Assembly (NCBI RefSeq): GCF_027941915.1
Contig: NZ_CP116009.1
Span: 2,170,001-2,234,000 of the forward strand
Length of the DNA stretch: 64,000 nt
Direction: 5' to 3'
From: Ramlibacter tataouinensis
GTDB lineage: Bacteria > Pseudomonadota > Gammaproteobacteria > Burkholderiales > Burkholderiaceae_C
In this document: piece by piece, positions 10,201 to 19,013 of the stretch
Numbering within the stretch: the first letter of the stretch is position 1
How the letters are laid out: the number at the start of each line of letters is the position of its first letter
The notes under the pieces: model-generated
The model's input: the letters and a program-made list of their open reading frames with translations, nothing else
Told to the model about the DNA's origin: nothing
Databases searched by the model: none
Translations under genes and position numbers: made by a program

Positions 10201-11421
10201 CTAGGCGGCGCCGCGCGCGTGCTGCGCGGCCGGGTTGCGGGAGCCGGCGGCGGCCGGGTTTGGCTGCGGCGCAGCGCCGTGCGCGGGACCGGCGGGGGCC
10301 GCCGCGGCGGCCTGCGCGCCATCGCTGCGCCGGCGGCGCAGCAGCCGGCCGACGCGCTCGATGCCTTCCATGATGCCGCCGGGCAGGAAGACCACCACGA
10401 TCATGAACAGCACGCCCAGCGTCAGCTGCCAGCCCTCGCCGACGAACAGGCCGAGCAGGCCGACCACCGCGTTCTCCACCGGATCGGGCAGGAACGAGAA
10501 CAGGTGGTGCAGGGTCTGGGCGTTGAAGGCCGAGAAGATGTTCTCGAAGTACTTGATCACCGCCGCGCCCAGCACCGGGCCCAGCATCGTGCCGACCCCG
10601 CCCAGGATGGTCATCAGCACCACTTCGCCGGAGGCGGTCCACTGCATGCGCTCGGCGCCGGCCAGCGGATCGGTCACCGCCAGCAGCGAGCCGGCCAGCC
10701 CGGCGTAGACGCCGGAGATCACGAATGCGGCCAGCGCGTAGGGGCGCGAGTGCACGCCCGTGAAGTTGAGCCGGTTCTGGTTGGACCGGATGGCCCGCAG
10801 CATGGTGCCGAACGGCGAGCGGCTGATGCGCAGGGCCACCCAGAAGGCGGCGATCAGCAGCACGGCGCAGAAGTAGAAGCCGCTGTAGCCGCTCATCGGG
10901 ATGCCGAACAGGTGGGTGGAGGGAATGACCGGGCTGGCCCCGTGCAGCCAGGTGTCGATCAGCCGCGGATCGGTGCGCGCCATCTGCAGCCCGGTCTCGC
11001 CGTTGGTCACCGGCGTGAGCACCGAGTAGGCGAGGTTGTAGGACATCTGGGCGAACGCCAGGGTGAGGATGGCGAAGTAGATGCCCGAGCGGCGCAGGCT
11101 CACGTAGCCGATCACCAGCGCGAACAGGCCGGCCACCACCATGCCGCACAGCACCGCCGGCAGCACGTTCACCGTCAGCAGCTTGAAGCACCAGACGGCG
11201 GTGTACGAGCCCACGCCCAGGAAGGCCGCGTGGCCGAACGACAGATAGCCGGTCAGCCCGAACAGGATGTTGAAGCCGATGGCGAAGATGCCGTAGATCG
11301 CGAAGCGCTGCAGCAGGTCGGGGTAGCCGGCGCCCAGCGGCGCCGCCCACAGCGGCAGCGCCAGCACGGCGGCGGCGAAGCCGGCCACCAGCAGCAGGTC
11401 GTTGCGGCGGTTGCTTGTCAT
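10201..11421 (-). CDS. livM: Branched-chain amino acid ABC transporter permease LivM
   Basis: An inner-membrane permease of the HAAT importer, 406 aa. It has multiple hydrophobic helices and the family motif [20 protein letters not shown] near residues 60-80. A second conserved part is [18 protein letters not shown]. The last roughly 45 residues form an Ala/Pro/Gly-rich hydrophilic tail not typical of the family; this may be a lineage-specific cytoplasmic extension. The start lies 2 nt after the livH stop. Confidence 0.93.
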   Translation of the reverse strand: MTSNRRNDLLLVAGFAAAVLALPLWAAPLGAGYPDLLQRFAIYGIFAIGFNILFGLTGYLSFGHAAFLGVGSYTAVWCFKLLTVNVLPAVLCGMVVAGLFALVIGYVSLRRSGIYFAILTLAFAQMSYNLAYSVLTPVTNGETGLQMARTDPRLIDTWLHGASPVIPSTHLFGIPMSGYSGFYFCAVLLIAAFWVALRISRSPFGTMLRAIRSNQNRLNFTGVHSRPYALAAFVISGVYAGLAGSLLAVTDPLAGAERMQWTASGEVVLMTILGGVGTMLGPVLGAAVIKYFENIFSAFNAQTLHHLFSFLPDPVENAVVGLLGLFVGEGWQLTLGVLFMIVVVFLPGGIMEGIERVGRLLRRRRSDGAQAAAAAPAGPAHGAAPQPNPAAAGSRNPAAQHARGAA

Positions 11422-11423
11422 GA

Positions 11424-12440
11424 TCAGGTTTCCATCAGGCCCTTGCGGCCCAGCAGCCCGCGCGGGCGCACCAGCAGGATCGCCACCGCGACCAGGTAGA
11501 TGATCACCTGGTCGATGCCGGGCACCAGCGCCTTGACCTCGTTCATCGAGGCGAACGACTGCAGGATGCCGAGCAAGAAACCGGCCAGCACCGCCCCGCC
11601 GAGCGAGCCCATGCCGCCGACCACCACCACCACGAAGGACAGCACCAGGAATTCCATGCCCATGTGGTAGTCGGGCGCCAGGATCGGCGTGTACATGGCG
11701 CCGGCCACGCCGGCCACCACCACCGCGATGCCGAACACCACCGTGAAGCGGCGCTGGATGTTGATGCCGAACAGGCCCACGGTTTCGCGGTCGCGCATGC
11801 CGGCGCGCACCACCATGCCAAAGGTGGTGAAGCGCAGGAAGGCGAACACCGCGCCGATCACCCCCAGCGAGAACAGGAAGTACACCAGCCGCCACCACGG
11901 GTACGTGATCGAGCCGCCCAGCCCGAACCAGGCGCCGATGTCGGCGCTGCCGGTCAGCGCGTCGGGCGTGGGCACCGGGATCGGGTTGGCGCCGAAGTAC
12001 GCCTTGACCAGCTCCTGCAGCACGATGGCCAGGCCGAAGGTCACCAGGATCTGGTCGGCGTGCGGACGGCGGTAGAAATGCCGGATCAGCCCGCGCTCGA
12101 AGGCGATGCCCAGCACCAGCATCACGGGAATCGCCAGCAGCACCGACAGCGGCACCGCGTAGTCGATCACCCGGGCGCCGGCCTCGCCGAACCACAGCGT
12201 CAGGTAGGGCACCTCCTTGTACGAGTCGAAGAAGGTCACGGAGGTGTCCTTGACCATCTTCGAGATCGTCAACAGCTTGTGCAGCACCACCGCACAGAAG
12301 CCGCCCAGCATGAACAGCGCCCCGTGGGCGAAGTTCACCACCCCCAGCGTGCCGAAGATCAGCGTCAGGCCCAGGGCGATGAGCGCGTAGGCCCCGCCCT
12401 TGTCCAGGCCGTTGAGCAGTTGCAGCAGGAGGGCGTCCAT
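11424..12440 (-). CDS. livH: Branched-chain amino acid ABC transporter permease LivH
   Basis: The other permease of the importer, 338 aa. It begins [20 protein letters not shown] and carries the LivH signature [20 protein letters not shown] (about 28-47). A hydrophilic insertion (about 55-75, [20 protein letters not shown]) lengthens the first periplasmic loop relative to the classical about 300-aa LivH. It is translated just after the binding-protein gene, with 19 nt between them. Confidence 0.93.
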   Translation of the reverse strand: MDALLLQLLNGLDKGGAYALIALGLTLIFGTLGVVNFAHGALFMLGGFCAVVLHKLLTISKMVKDTSVTFFDSYKEVPYLTLWFGEAGARVIDYAVPLSVLLAIPVMLVLGIAFERGLIRHFYRRPHADQILVTFGLAIVLQELVKAYFGANPIPVPTPDALTGSADIGAWFGLGGSITYPWWRLVYFLFSLGVIGAVFAFLRFTTFGMVVRAGMRDRETVGLFGINIQRRFTVVFGIAVVVAGVAGAMYTPILAPDYHMGMEFLVLSFVVVVVGGMGSLGGAVLAGFLLGILQSFASMNEVKALVPGIDQVIIYLVAVAILLVRPRGLLGRKGLMET

Positions 12441-12459
12441 CGCCGGGGCTCCCCTGCGG

Positions 12460-13791
12460 TCAGACCTTGTACGGGCCGAGCTCGCCGCCGCCCATCTTGG
12501 GGTCGTAGTCGATCTGGGCGCGCGGCACCACCTTGACCACCTCCAGCAGGCCGAAGCGGCTCTTGGGCTTCTCGGCCCCGCGCATCACCAGCACGTCATG
12601 CATGCACTGGTGGTCGCCGGCGCGGTACTCGGTCGGGCCGTTGCCCAGGCCGTCGAACTTGAAGCCTTCCAGCGCCTTGATCACCTCCGGCGGGTAGAAG
12701 GTGCCGGCCTTTTCCACCGCGTTGGCGTACAGCAGCGTCTGCACGTAGGCCGTGTGGGCGGCCTGCGAGGGCGGCTCGCCGTACTCCTGGCCGAACGACT
12801 TGGTAAACACCTTGGTCGCCTCGTTCTCCAGGGTCCAGTGCCAGTTGGCCGTGCCCAGGATGCCCTTGACCGCCTCGCCGGCGCCTTGCGCCATCAGGCG
12901 CGAGTACAGCGGCACCACGATCTCGAAGTTCTTGCCGCCCACCTGCTTGTCGCGCAGGCCGAACTGCACCGCCTGGCGCAGCGAGTTCACCATGTCCTTG
13001 CCGTAGTGGTTCAGGATCAGCACGTCGGCGCCGGAGTTGAGCACCGGCGTGATGTACTGCGAGAAGTCGCCCGATCCCAGCGGGGTGCGCACCGCGTTGA
13101 CGGTCTTCCAGCCCAGCTTCTCGGTGGCGTTCTTGAGCGACTCTTCCTGGCTCCAGCCCCAGTTGTAGTCGGCCGTCAGGTGGTAGGCCTTGCGCTCCTT
13201 GCCCATCTCCTGGGCGAGCACCGGCGCCAGCGCCTGGCCCGACATGTAGGCGTTGAAGAAGTGCCGGAAGCCGTAGCGGCGCCGGTCCTTCATGGTGGTG
13301 TCGTTGGCGTGGGACAGGCCGACCATGAAGATCACCCCCATCTCCTGCGCCAGCGCCTGCGCGGCGACCGCGACCGCCGAGGACGAGCCGCCGGTGAACA
13401 TGACCACGCCGTCCTTCTCGATCATGCGCTTGGCCGAGGCGCGCGCCGCGTCGGCCTTGGTCTGGGTGTCGCCGGTGACGTAGGCGACCTTCTTGCCCAG
13501 GATGCCGTTGCCCTTGAGCGAGGACGGCTTGAAGGTCTTCATCATGCCGCCATCGCCCTCGCCGTTGAGGTGCTTGACGGCCAGCTTGTAGGCCTTGAGC
13601 TCGTCGTTGCCTTCGTCGGCGTAGGGGCCGCTCTGGGGCACGTTGAAGCCCAGGGTCACGGTCTTGGCGTTCCCCGGGTTGTTGCGGAACTCCTGCGCCC
13701 AGGCATTGCGCATGAAGAACGTGGGCGCCGCGATGCCGGCCCCCACCGCGCCCATGCCCTTGAGTACGTTGCGTCGAACCTTGTCTTCCAT
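12460..13791 (-). CDS. HAAT-family ABC transporter substrate-binding protein
   Basis: A 443-aa periplasmic type 1 binding protein, first gene of the liv-type operon. The start ATG at 13791 is preceded by an AGG-containing site. The N-terminus carries a Tat-like signal (KVRRNVLKGMGAVGAG to NAWA-QE). The mature part begins VTLGFNVPQSGPYADEG and continues with YNWGWSQEESLKNATEKLG, as in LivK/AmiC-like receptors. It is longer than LivJ/LivK (about 370 aa), so the ligand may not be leucine. It is divergent from the XRE regulator across 215 bp. Confidence 0.9.
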   Translation of the reverse strand: MEDKVRRNVLKGMGAVGAGIAAPTFFMRNAWAQEFRNNPGNAKTVTLGFNVPQSGPYADEGNDELKAYKLAVKHLNGEGDGGMMKTFKPSSLKGNGILGKKVAYVTGDTQTKADAARASAKRMIEKDGVVMFTGGSSSAVAVAAQALAQEMGVIFMVGLSHANDTTMKDRRRYGFRHFFNAYMSGQALAPVLAQEMGKERKAYHLTADYNWGWSQEESLKNATEKLGWKTVNAVRTPLGSGDFSQYITPVLNSGADVLILNHYGKDMVNSLRQAVQFGLRDKQVGGKNFEIVVPLYSRLMAQGAGEAVKGILGTANWHWTLENEATKVFTKSFGQEYGEPPSQAAHTAYVQTLLYANAVEKAGTFYPPEVIKALEGFKFDGLGNGPTEYRAGDHQCMHDVLVMRGAEKPKSRFGLLEVVKVVPRAQIDYDPKMGGGELGPYKV

Positions 13792-13875
13792 GGTGGACCT
13801 CGTCGATCGGGTTGGAGGGAAACGAATGCGCCGCCCGATGAAAGCTGCGCGGCACCGGCGAAACATCTCACGCGC

Positions 13876-13925
13876 TTGTCAACGATTCAATAAACGATTG
13901 ACGACAAAGGACTTTCTCGTAAATA
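13876..13925 (+). promoter_or_regulatory. Candidate promoter and operator in the liv/scfR intergenic region
   Basis: TTGACG (13898-13903) and TAAATA (13920-13925) are spaced 16 nt, giving a plausible sigma-70 promoter facing the XRE regulator. Overlapping the -35 box are an inverted repeat GTCAA/TTGAC (13878-13882 and 13898-13902) and two direct AACGATT copies starting 12 bp apart (13881 and 13893). This layout suits autoregulation or shared control of the divergent transporter operon. It is AT-rich compared with its surroundings. Prediction only. Confidence 0.45.
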
Positions 13926-14006
13926 TCCGTTGTCATACCGGGCTGGCGCGGTGAAGGATTGACAGCCTTGCCGGCGCTCTTGCGGGTTTTCACGGAGGCC
14001 TTTGCC

Positions 14007-15506
14007 ATGGCACGCACCCTGATCGGCCAGCGCATCCGCGACCAGCGCCGCGCCCAGGGCGTGACCCAGGCCGCGCTGGCCCAGCGCGTGGGCATCTCGC
14101 CGTCCTACCTGAACCTGATCGAGAGCGACCGCCGCAACATCGCCGGGGCGCTGCTGCACCGCATCGCGCAGGCGCTCGGCCGGCCGCTGGAGGAGTTCGA
14201 CGGCGCCGCCGAGCGGCGCCTGCTGGACGAGCTGGCGGAAGTCGCGGCCGACCCGCTGCTGTCGTCGCTGCGGCTCGATGCGCCTTCGGCGGCCGAGCTG
14301 GTGGCGCGCCAGCCGCACTGGGGCCGCGCGGTGGTCGCGCTGCACCGCGCCGGCATCGCGCAGCGGCAGGTGGTGGCCGCCCTGTCCGATCGCCTGAGCC
14401 AGGACCCGTTCGTGGCCGAGGCGGTGCATGCGCTGCTCACGCGCCTGACGTCGATCCGCTCGGCCTCGGAGATCCTGGAGGGCGCGCCGCCGCTCGAGGC
14501 GGCACAGCAGCGCCGCTTCGTGTCCATCGTGGCGCAGGACAGCCGGCGGCTGTCGGAGGTGGCGCAGGCGCTGGCCGCCTTCCTCGGCCGCGACCTCGCC
14601 GCGCGTCCACCGAGCACGCCGGCGGCCGAGGTCGACGACTACCTGTTCGATCGGGGCAACCATTTCCCGCAGCTGGAAGTGGCCGCGCAGGCGCTGGCGG
14701 CCGACCTGGGCGGGGCGGCGCCGGACACGCCGGCGCTGGAGCACTGGCTGCGCGAGCGCCAGGCCATGCCGGACGTTCCCACCCTGGCCAGCCCGGCCAG
14801 CCGCCGGTTCGCGCTGGCGCGCGCCGCCTGCGAACTCGCCTGCGCTGCCGCGGTGGACGCGGAACTGGCGCAGGCGCAAGGCGTGCTCGCCACCGCGGCC
14901 GCTCAGCAGCGCGCGCGCCGCGCCCTGTTCGGCTACGCCGCCGCAGCCCTCCTCATGCCATACGAGGACTTCCACGCCGCCGCGGTGGCGGGCCGCTACG
15001 ACGTTGAGCTGCTGGCGCGTCGCTTCGGCACCAGCTTCGAGCAGGTGGGCCATCGCCTGGCCAGCCTGCGCCGGCCCGCCGCCGAGGGCATCCCGTTCGG
15101 CTTCATGCGCACCGACCCCTCCGGCCACGTCAGCAAGCGCCTGCCGCTGCCGCGCCTGCCGCTGCCGCGCTGGGGCGATGCCTGTCCGCTGTGGGCGGTG
15201 CACGCCGCCTTCCGCACGCCCGGCAGCGTGGTGCGGCAGCTGGCCGAATTCCCCGGCGGCGACCGCTACCTGATGGTGGCGCGCACGGTGGAGAAGGACG
15301 GCGCCGGCTTCGGCGCGCCGCAGCGCCTGCTGTCGGTCATGCTGTTCTGCGACGCGCTGCATGCCGACCGCACCGTCTATGGCGACGGCCTGGACCTGTC
15401 GCCGCAGGCGCCGGCCACCCCGGTGGGCCAGGCCTGCCGCGTCTGCGTGCGGCGCGGCTGCGACTGGCGCCAGGAAGAGCCCCTCTTCGATGCGGGCATC
15501 TCCTGA
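14007..15506 (+). CDS. XRE-family regulator with DUF2083 domain (ScfR/short-chain acyl regulator type)
   Basis: A 499-aa regulator of the COG3800 type. An N-terminal HTH (IGQRIRDQRRAQGVTQAALA, about 6-60) contains ISPSYLNLIESDRRN. A large middle part resembles a degenerate IrrE/ImmA-like segment (RRFALARAACELACAAAVD); no HExxH zinc site is present. The C-terminal DUF2083-like part ends with QACRVCVRRGCDW. Relatives control propionate, acetate or glyoxylate genes in response to acyl-CoA. The start is set by ACGGAGG at 13992-13998. Downstream are a receiver protein and a symporter-kinase. Confidence 0.85.
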   Translation: MARTLIGQRIRDQRRAQGVTQAALAQRVGISPSYLNLIESDRRNIAGALLHRIAQALGRPLEEFDGAAERRLLDELAEVAADPLLSSLRLDAPSAAELVARQPHWGRAVVALHRAGIAQRQVVAALSDRLSQDPFVAEAVHALLTRLTSIRSASEILEGAPPLEAAQQRRFVSIVAQDSRRLSEVAQALAAFLGRDLAARPPSTPAAEVDDYLFDRGNHFPQLEVAAQALAADLGGAAPDTPALEHWLRERQAMPDVPTLASPASRRFALARAACELACAAAVDAELAQAQGVLATAAAQQRARRALFGYAAAALLMPYEDFHAAAVAGRYDVELLARRFGTSFEQVGHRLASLRRPAAEGIPFGFMRTDPSGHVSKRLPLPRLPLPRWGDACPLWAVHAAFRTPGSVVRQLAEFPGGDRYLMVARTVEKDGAGFGAPQRLLSVMLFCDALHADRTVYGDGLDLSPQAPATPVGQACRVCVRRGCDWRQEEPLFDAGIS

Positions 15507-15563
15507 GGCTGGCGCAGCGCCCCGTCGCTAGACTGGTGCGCTCCACCACGCGGACGGGCAGCC

Positions 15564-15929
15564 ATGGCGGCAAGCGTTCTGATCGCCGAGGACGAGGCGA
15601 ACATCTCCGAATCGCTGAGCTTCATCCTCAGCCGCGAAGGCCACTCGGTGTCCACCGTCGCCGACGGCGAGGCCGCCCTGCAGCAGCTGCGCCGCGCCCT
15701 GCCCGACCTGCTGATCCTCGACGTGATGCTGCCCGGGCGCAACGGCTTCGAGGTGCTCAAGGCGATCAAGGCCGATGCGCGCCTGCAGGCGCTGCCGGTG
15801 ATCGTGCTGACCGCCAGGACCCAGCAGCGCGACCGCGAGCTGGCCGAATCGATCGGCGCCTCGGCCTTCCTCACCAAGCCGTTCGCCAACCGCGACCTGG
15901 TCGAGCAGGTGCGGCGGCTCACCGCGTGA
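15564..15929 (+). CDS. Single-domain response regulator (CheY-like receiver)
   Basis: A 121-aa receiver with no output domain. The acidic pocket is E9-D10, the phospho-acceptor is D53 in LLILDVMLPGRNGFEV, and the switch residues are in VLTAR and LTKPF. The stop overlaps the GTG start of the next gene (GTGA). It is very likely the partner of the symporter-kinase encoded 263 nt downstream. With no DNA-binding part, the signal must pass to another protein, possibly the neighbouring XRE regulator; that link is inference. Confidence 0.9.
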   Translation: MAASVLIAEDEANISESLSFILSREGHSVSTVADGEAALQQLRRALPDLLILDVMLPGRNGFEVLKAIKADARLQALPVIVLTARTQQRDRELAESIGASAFLTKPFANRDLVEQVRRLTA

Positions 15930-16162
15930 AGCCGGTCGAGCGCCTGTCGCGCCAGCGCCTGCGCAGCGCCGCGGTGGTGCTGCCGTTCCTGGGTGCCTTC
16001 CTGCTGCTGCCGCCGTTCCTGCCGCTGTTCACCGCCCGGGTGCAGGTGCTGGGCATCCCGCTGATCGTGGTCTACCTCTTCGGCACCTGGGCCGCCCTGA
16101 TCGCGCTGGCCTGGGCCCTGGCGCAGCGCATCGGCGGCGAGCCCGAGCCGCCCGCCGGGTAA
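15926..16162 (+). CDS. Small two-helix membrane protein, DUF3311-like
   Basis: A 78-aa protein from a GTG start overlapping the receiver stop. It has a basic N-terminus (KPVERLSRQRLRS) and two hydrophobic helices (about 14-36 and 42-65), with a short loop containing LGIPLIVVYLFGTW. Size, topology and the GIP-xx-YLFGTW pattern resemble DUF3311 proteins, encoded beside sodium:solute symporters. An accessory subunit of the symporter-kinase is the simplest role. Family assignment is by eye. Confidence 0.65.
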   Translation: MKPVERLSRQRLRSAAVVLPFLGAFLLLPPFLPLFTARVQVLGIPLIVVYLFGTWAALIALAWALAQRIGGEPEPPAG

Positions 16163-16191
16163 GGCCGGCGTCCGCACCGCAGGCCCGCGCC

Positions 16192-18948
16192 ATGCTGTCG
16201 GCCAACCTGGTCCTCGCCGCGGCGCTGCTGTACGTCGCGGCGCTGTTCGGCATCGCCTTCCTGGGCGACAGCCATGCCCGCCAGGGGCGCCTGGGCTGGC
16301 TGCAGTCGCCGGTCACCTACACGCTGTCGATCTCGGTCTACTGCACCTCCTGGACCTTCTACGGCGCGGTCGGCTCGGCCGCGCGCAGCGGGCTGGAGTA
16401 CGTGACGATCTACCTCGGCCCGACGCTGGTGTTCATCGGCTGGTGGCTGTTCCTGCGCAAGCTGGTGCGCATCGGCCAGCGCCACCGCATCACCTCGATC
16501 GCTGACATGCTGTCCTCGCGCTATGGCAAGAGCGCCGGGCTGGCCGCGCTGGTCACGGTGATCGTGGTGGCCGCCTCCACCCCCTACATCGCGCTGCAGC
16601 TCAAGGCCGTCACCACCAGCTTCCAGGTGGTCAGCGGCTCCGGGCCGGCGGCGCTGTCGGGCTTCTACAGCGCCCGGCCCAATTTCCAGCTGGCGTTCTG
16701 GATCGCCGCCGGCATGGCGCTGTTCACCATCCTCTTCGGCACCCGCAACATCGACGCCAGCGAGCGGCACCCCGGCGTGGTGGCTGCGATCGCCACCGAG
16801 GCGGTGGTCAAGCTGGTGGCCATGCTGGCCGTCGGCCTGCTGGTGGTGTTCGGCATCGGCGCCGGGCCGGCCGACCTGTTTGCCCGCATGCCGCCCGACA
16901 TGCTGCACGCCCAGGAGGCGTTCGGCCCGCGCTGGGTGACGCTGTGCTTCCTGTCGGCCACCGCGGTGATCTGCCTGCCGCGCCAGTTCCAGGTGACGGT
17001 GGTGGAGATCGGCGACGAGCGCCACCTGCGCACCGCCGCCTGGCTGTTCCCGCTGTACCTGTTCCTGATCAGCCTGTTCATCCTGCCGATCGCCGGCGCC
17101 GGCCTGGCCTTCCTGCCGCGCGGCGCCAACCCCGACATGTTCATGCTGACGCTGCCGATGTGGGCCGGGCGGCAGGAGGTCGCCATGCTGGCCTTCCTGG
17201 GCGGCTTCTCGGCGGCGACCTCGATGGTGATCGTGGCGGCGATCGCACTCTCCACCATGGTGTCCAACCACATCATCCTGCCGCTGGCGCTGCGGCTGCC
17301 GTGGGTGGCGCTCAACGCCAGCGGCGACGTGCGCCGCCTGCTGCTGCGCAGCCGCCGCGTGAGCATCTGCCTGATCCTGCTGCTGGCCTTCGCCTACTTC
17401 CGGCTGAGCGCCCGCTTCAATCCGCTGGCGTCGATCGGCCTGACCGCCTTCGCCGGGGCCGCACAACTGCTGCCGTGCCTGGTCGGCGGCTTGTTCTGGC
17501 GCCATGCCACCGCACGCGGCGCCGTCGCCGGCCTGGCGGTGGGCGCGGCGATGTGGGCCTATACGCTGCTGCTGCCGAGCTTCCAGGGCGCCTGGCTGCT
17601 GTCGCCGGCCGACATCGCCGAAGGCCCGTTCGGGCTGCCCTGGCTGCGGCCGCAGCAGCTGTTCGGCATGCAGGGGGTGGACCCGCTGGTGCACTCGGTG
17701 TTCTGGAGCCTGACCTTCAACACCGCCGTCTTCGTCGGCGTCTCGCTGCTGCGCGAGCCGCGCCCGCTGGAGCACCTGCAGGCCACGCTGTTCGTCGACG
17801 TGTTCCGCCAGGGCAGCGCCGACACCTCGCGCTTCGTCAGCCGCTCGGCCGACACCTACGACCTGAACGTGCTGGCGCAGCGGCTGATCGGCGTCGACGA
17901 AGCGCGCCGCCTGTTCGCCGCCGGCGGCCACGGCGCCAACCCGGCGCCGGGCGACCCGGCCGCGGGCGACGTGCTGATCACCGAGCTGGAGCGCAAGCTG
18001 GCCGGCAGCGTCGGCGCGGCCACCGCGCGTGCCATGGTGTCGCAGGTGGTCACCGGCGAGACCATCAGCCTGGCCGGGCTGGTGCAGATCGCCGACGAGA
18101 CCCAGCGCGTGCGCGACTACAGCCGGCGGCTCGAAACGCAGTCGCGGGAACTGGCCGCCACCGCGCAGGAACTGCGTCAGGCCAACGAGCGGCTCAAGGC
18201 GCTGGACAGCCAGAAGGACGACTTCCTCAGCCAGGTCAGCCACGAGGTGCGCACGCCCATGACCTCGATCCGCTCGTTCTCCGAGATCCTGCTGCAGGCA
18301 CCGGAGCTGGAGCGCGCCCAGTCCGAGCGCTTCCTGCGCATCATCCACGACGAGAGCATCCGCATGACGCGCCTGCTCGACGACATCCTGGAGCTGAGCG
18401 TGCTGGAGCGCGGCCACAGCACCTGGTCGCTGCGCCCCATCGACCCCGACCTGGCGCTGGACAACGCGGTGAACATCTGCCGCGGCCTGTCCGGCGCGGC
18501 CCGGCTCGAGGTGGTGCGCACGCAGCGCGACAAGGGCGCCTGCGTGATGGCCGACCCGGACCGGCTGAGCCAGGTCTTCATCAACCTGATCTCCAATGCG
18601 ATCCGCCACAACACCGACCCGCGGCCGCACGTGCGCATCGCCAGCGCGCTGGCCGACGGCCGCTACGAACTGACGGTGCAGGACAACGGCCCCGGCATCG
18701 CGCCCGAGGTGCAGCAGCGGCTGTTCGCCCGCTTCTCGCGCGGCGGCGCCGCCCGCCTGCCGGGCATGCAGGGCGCCGGGCTGGGCCTGGCGATCAGCTG
18801 GCAGATCGTGCGCCGTCTCGGCGGCACGCTGGAGCTGGTGCCGGGCTCCGGACCGGGCGCCTGCTTCCGCCTGCGGCTGCAGCGCATCGACCCGCCTGCC
18901 GGGGCTGCACCGGCACCGGCCGCGCCGAGGGGCGCCCCGGCCGGATGA
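16192..18948 (+). CDS. Sodium:solute symporter-sensor histidine kinase fusion (CrbS-like)
   Basis: A 918-aa hybrid. The first about 530 residues form an SSS/SLC5-type bundle of about 13 helices (early motif YTLSISVYCTSWTFYGAVGS). A linker and coiled coil (about 640-670) follow. The DHp domain has its phospho-accepting histidine at H684 (SQVSHEVRTPMTS), and the ATPase domain has FINLISNAIRHN, DNGPGI and GAGLGLAISW. Relatives such as CrbS tie transport or sensing of acetate-like solutes to signalling. No receiver is fused; the separate receiver upstream is the expected partner. The ligand is unknown. Confidence 0.9.
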   Translation: MLSANLVLAAALLYVAALFGIAFLGDSHARQGRLGWLQSPVTYTLSISVYCTSWTFYGAVGSAARSGLEYVTIYLGPTLVFIGWWLFLRKLVRIGQRHRITSIADMLSSRYGKSAGLAALVTVIVVAASTPYIALQLKAVTTSFQVVSGSGPAALSGFYSARPNFQLAFWIAAGMALFTILFGTRNIDASERHPGVVAAIATEAVVKLVAMLAVGLLVVFGIGAGPADLFARMPPDMLHAQEAFGPRWVTLCFLSATAVICLPRQFQVTVVEIGDERHLRTAAWLFPLYLFLISLFILPIAGAGLAFLPRGANPDMFMLTLPMWAGRQEVAMLAFLGGFSAATSMVIVAAIALSTMVSNHIILPLALRLPWVALNASGDVRRLLLRSRRVSICLILLLAFAYFRLSARFNPLASIGLTAFAGAAQLLPCLVGGLFWRHATARGAVAGLAVGAAMWAYTLLLPSFQGAWLLSPADIAEGPFGLPWLRPQQLFGMQGVDPLVHSVFWSLTFNTAVFVGVSLLREPRPLEHLQATLFVDVFRQGSADTSRFVSRSADTYDLNVLAQRLIGVDEARRLFAAGGHGANPAPGDPAAGDVLITELERKLAGSVGAATARAMVSQVVTGETISLAGLVQIADETQRVRDYSRRLETQSRELAATAQELRQANERLKALDSQKDDFLSQVSHEVRTPMTSIRSFSEILLQAPELERAQSERFLRIIHDESIRMTRLLDDILELSVLERGHSTWSLRPIDPDLALDNAVNICRGLSGAARLEVVRTQRDKGACVMADPDRLSQVFINLISNAIRHNTDPRPHVRIASALADGRYELTVQDNGPGIAPEVQQRLFARFSRGGAARLPGMQGAGLGLAISWQIVRRLGGTLELVPGSGPGACFRLRLQRIDPPAGAAPAPAAPRGAPAG

Positions 18949-19013
18949 CCGCCGGGCCGCCGGTGTTCAGTGCAGGACGAGGCTGGGCGGCCTTGCCGCT
19001 GGCCCGGCCTGGT

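Noticed and set aside
16072..18630. A very long open frame (852 codons) antisense to the symporter-kinase gene
   Set aside because: It is His/Gln/Arg-rich low-complexity sequence produced by high GC in the opposite frame, with no domain. The plus-strand gene has full conserved motifs.
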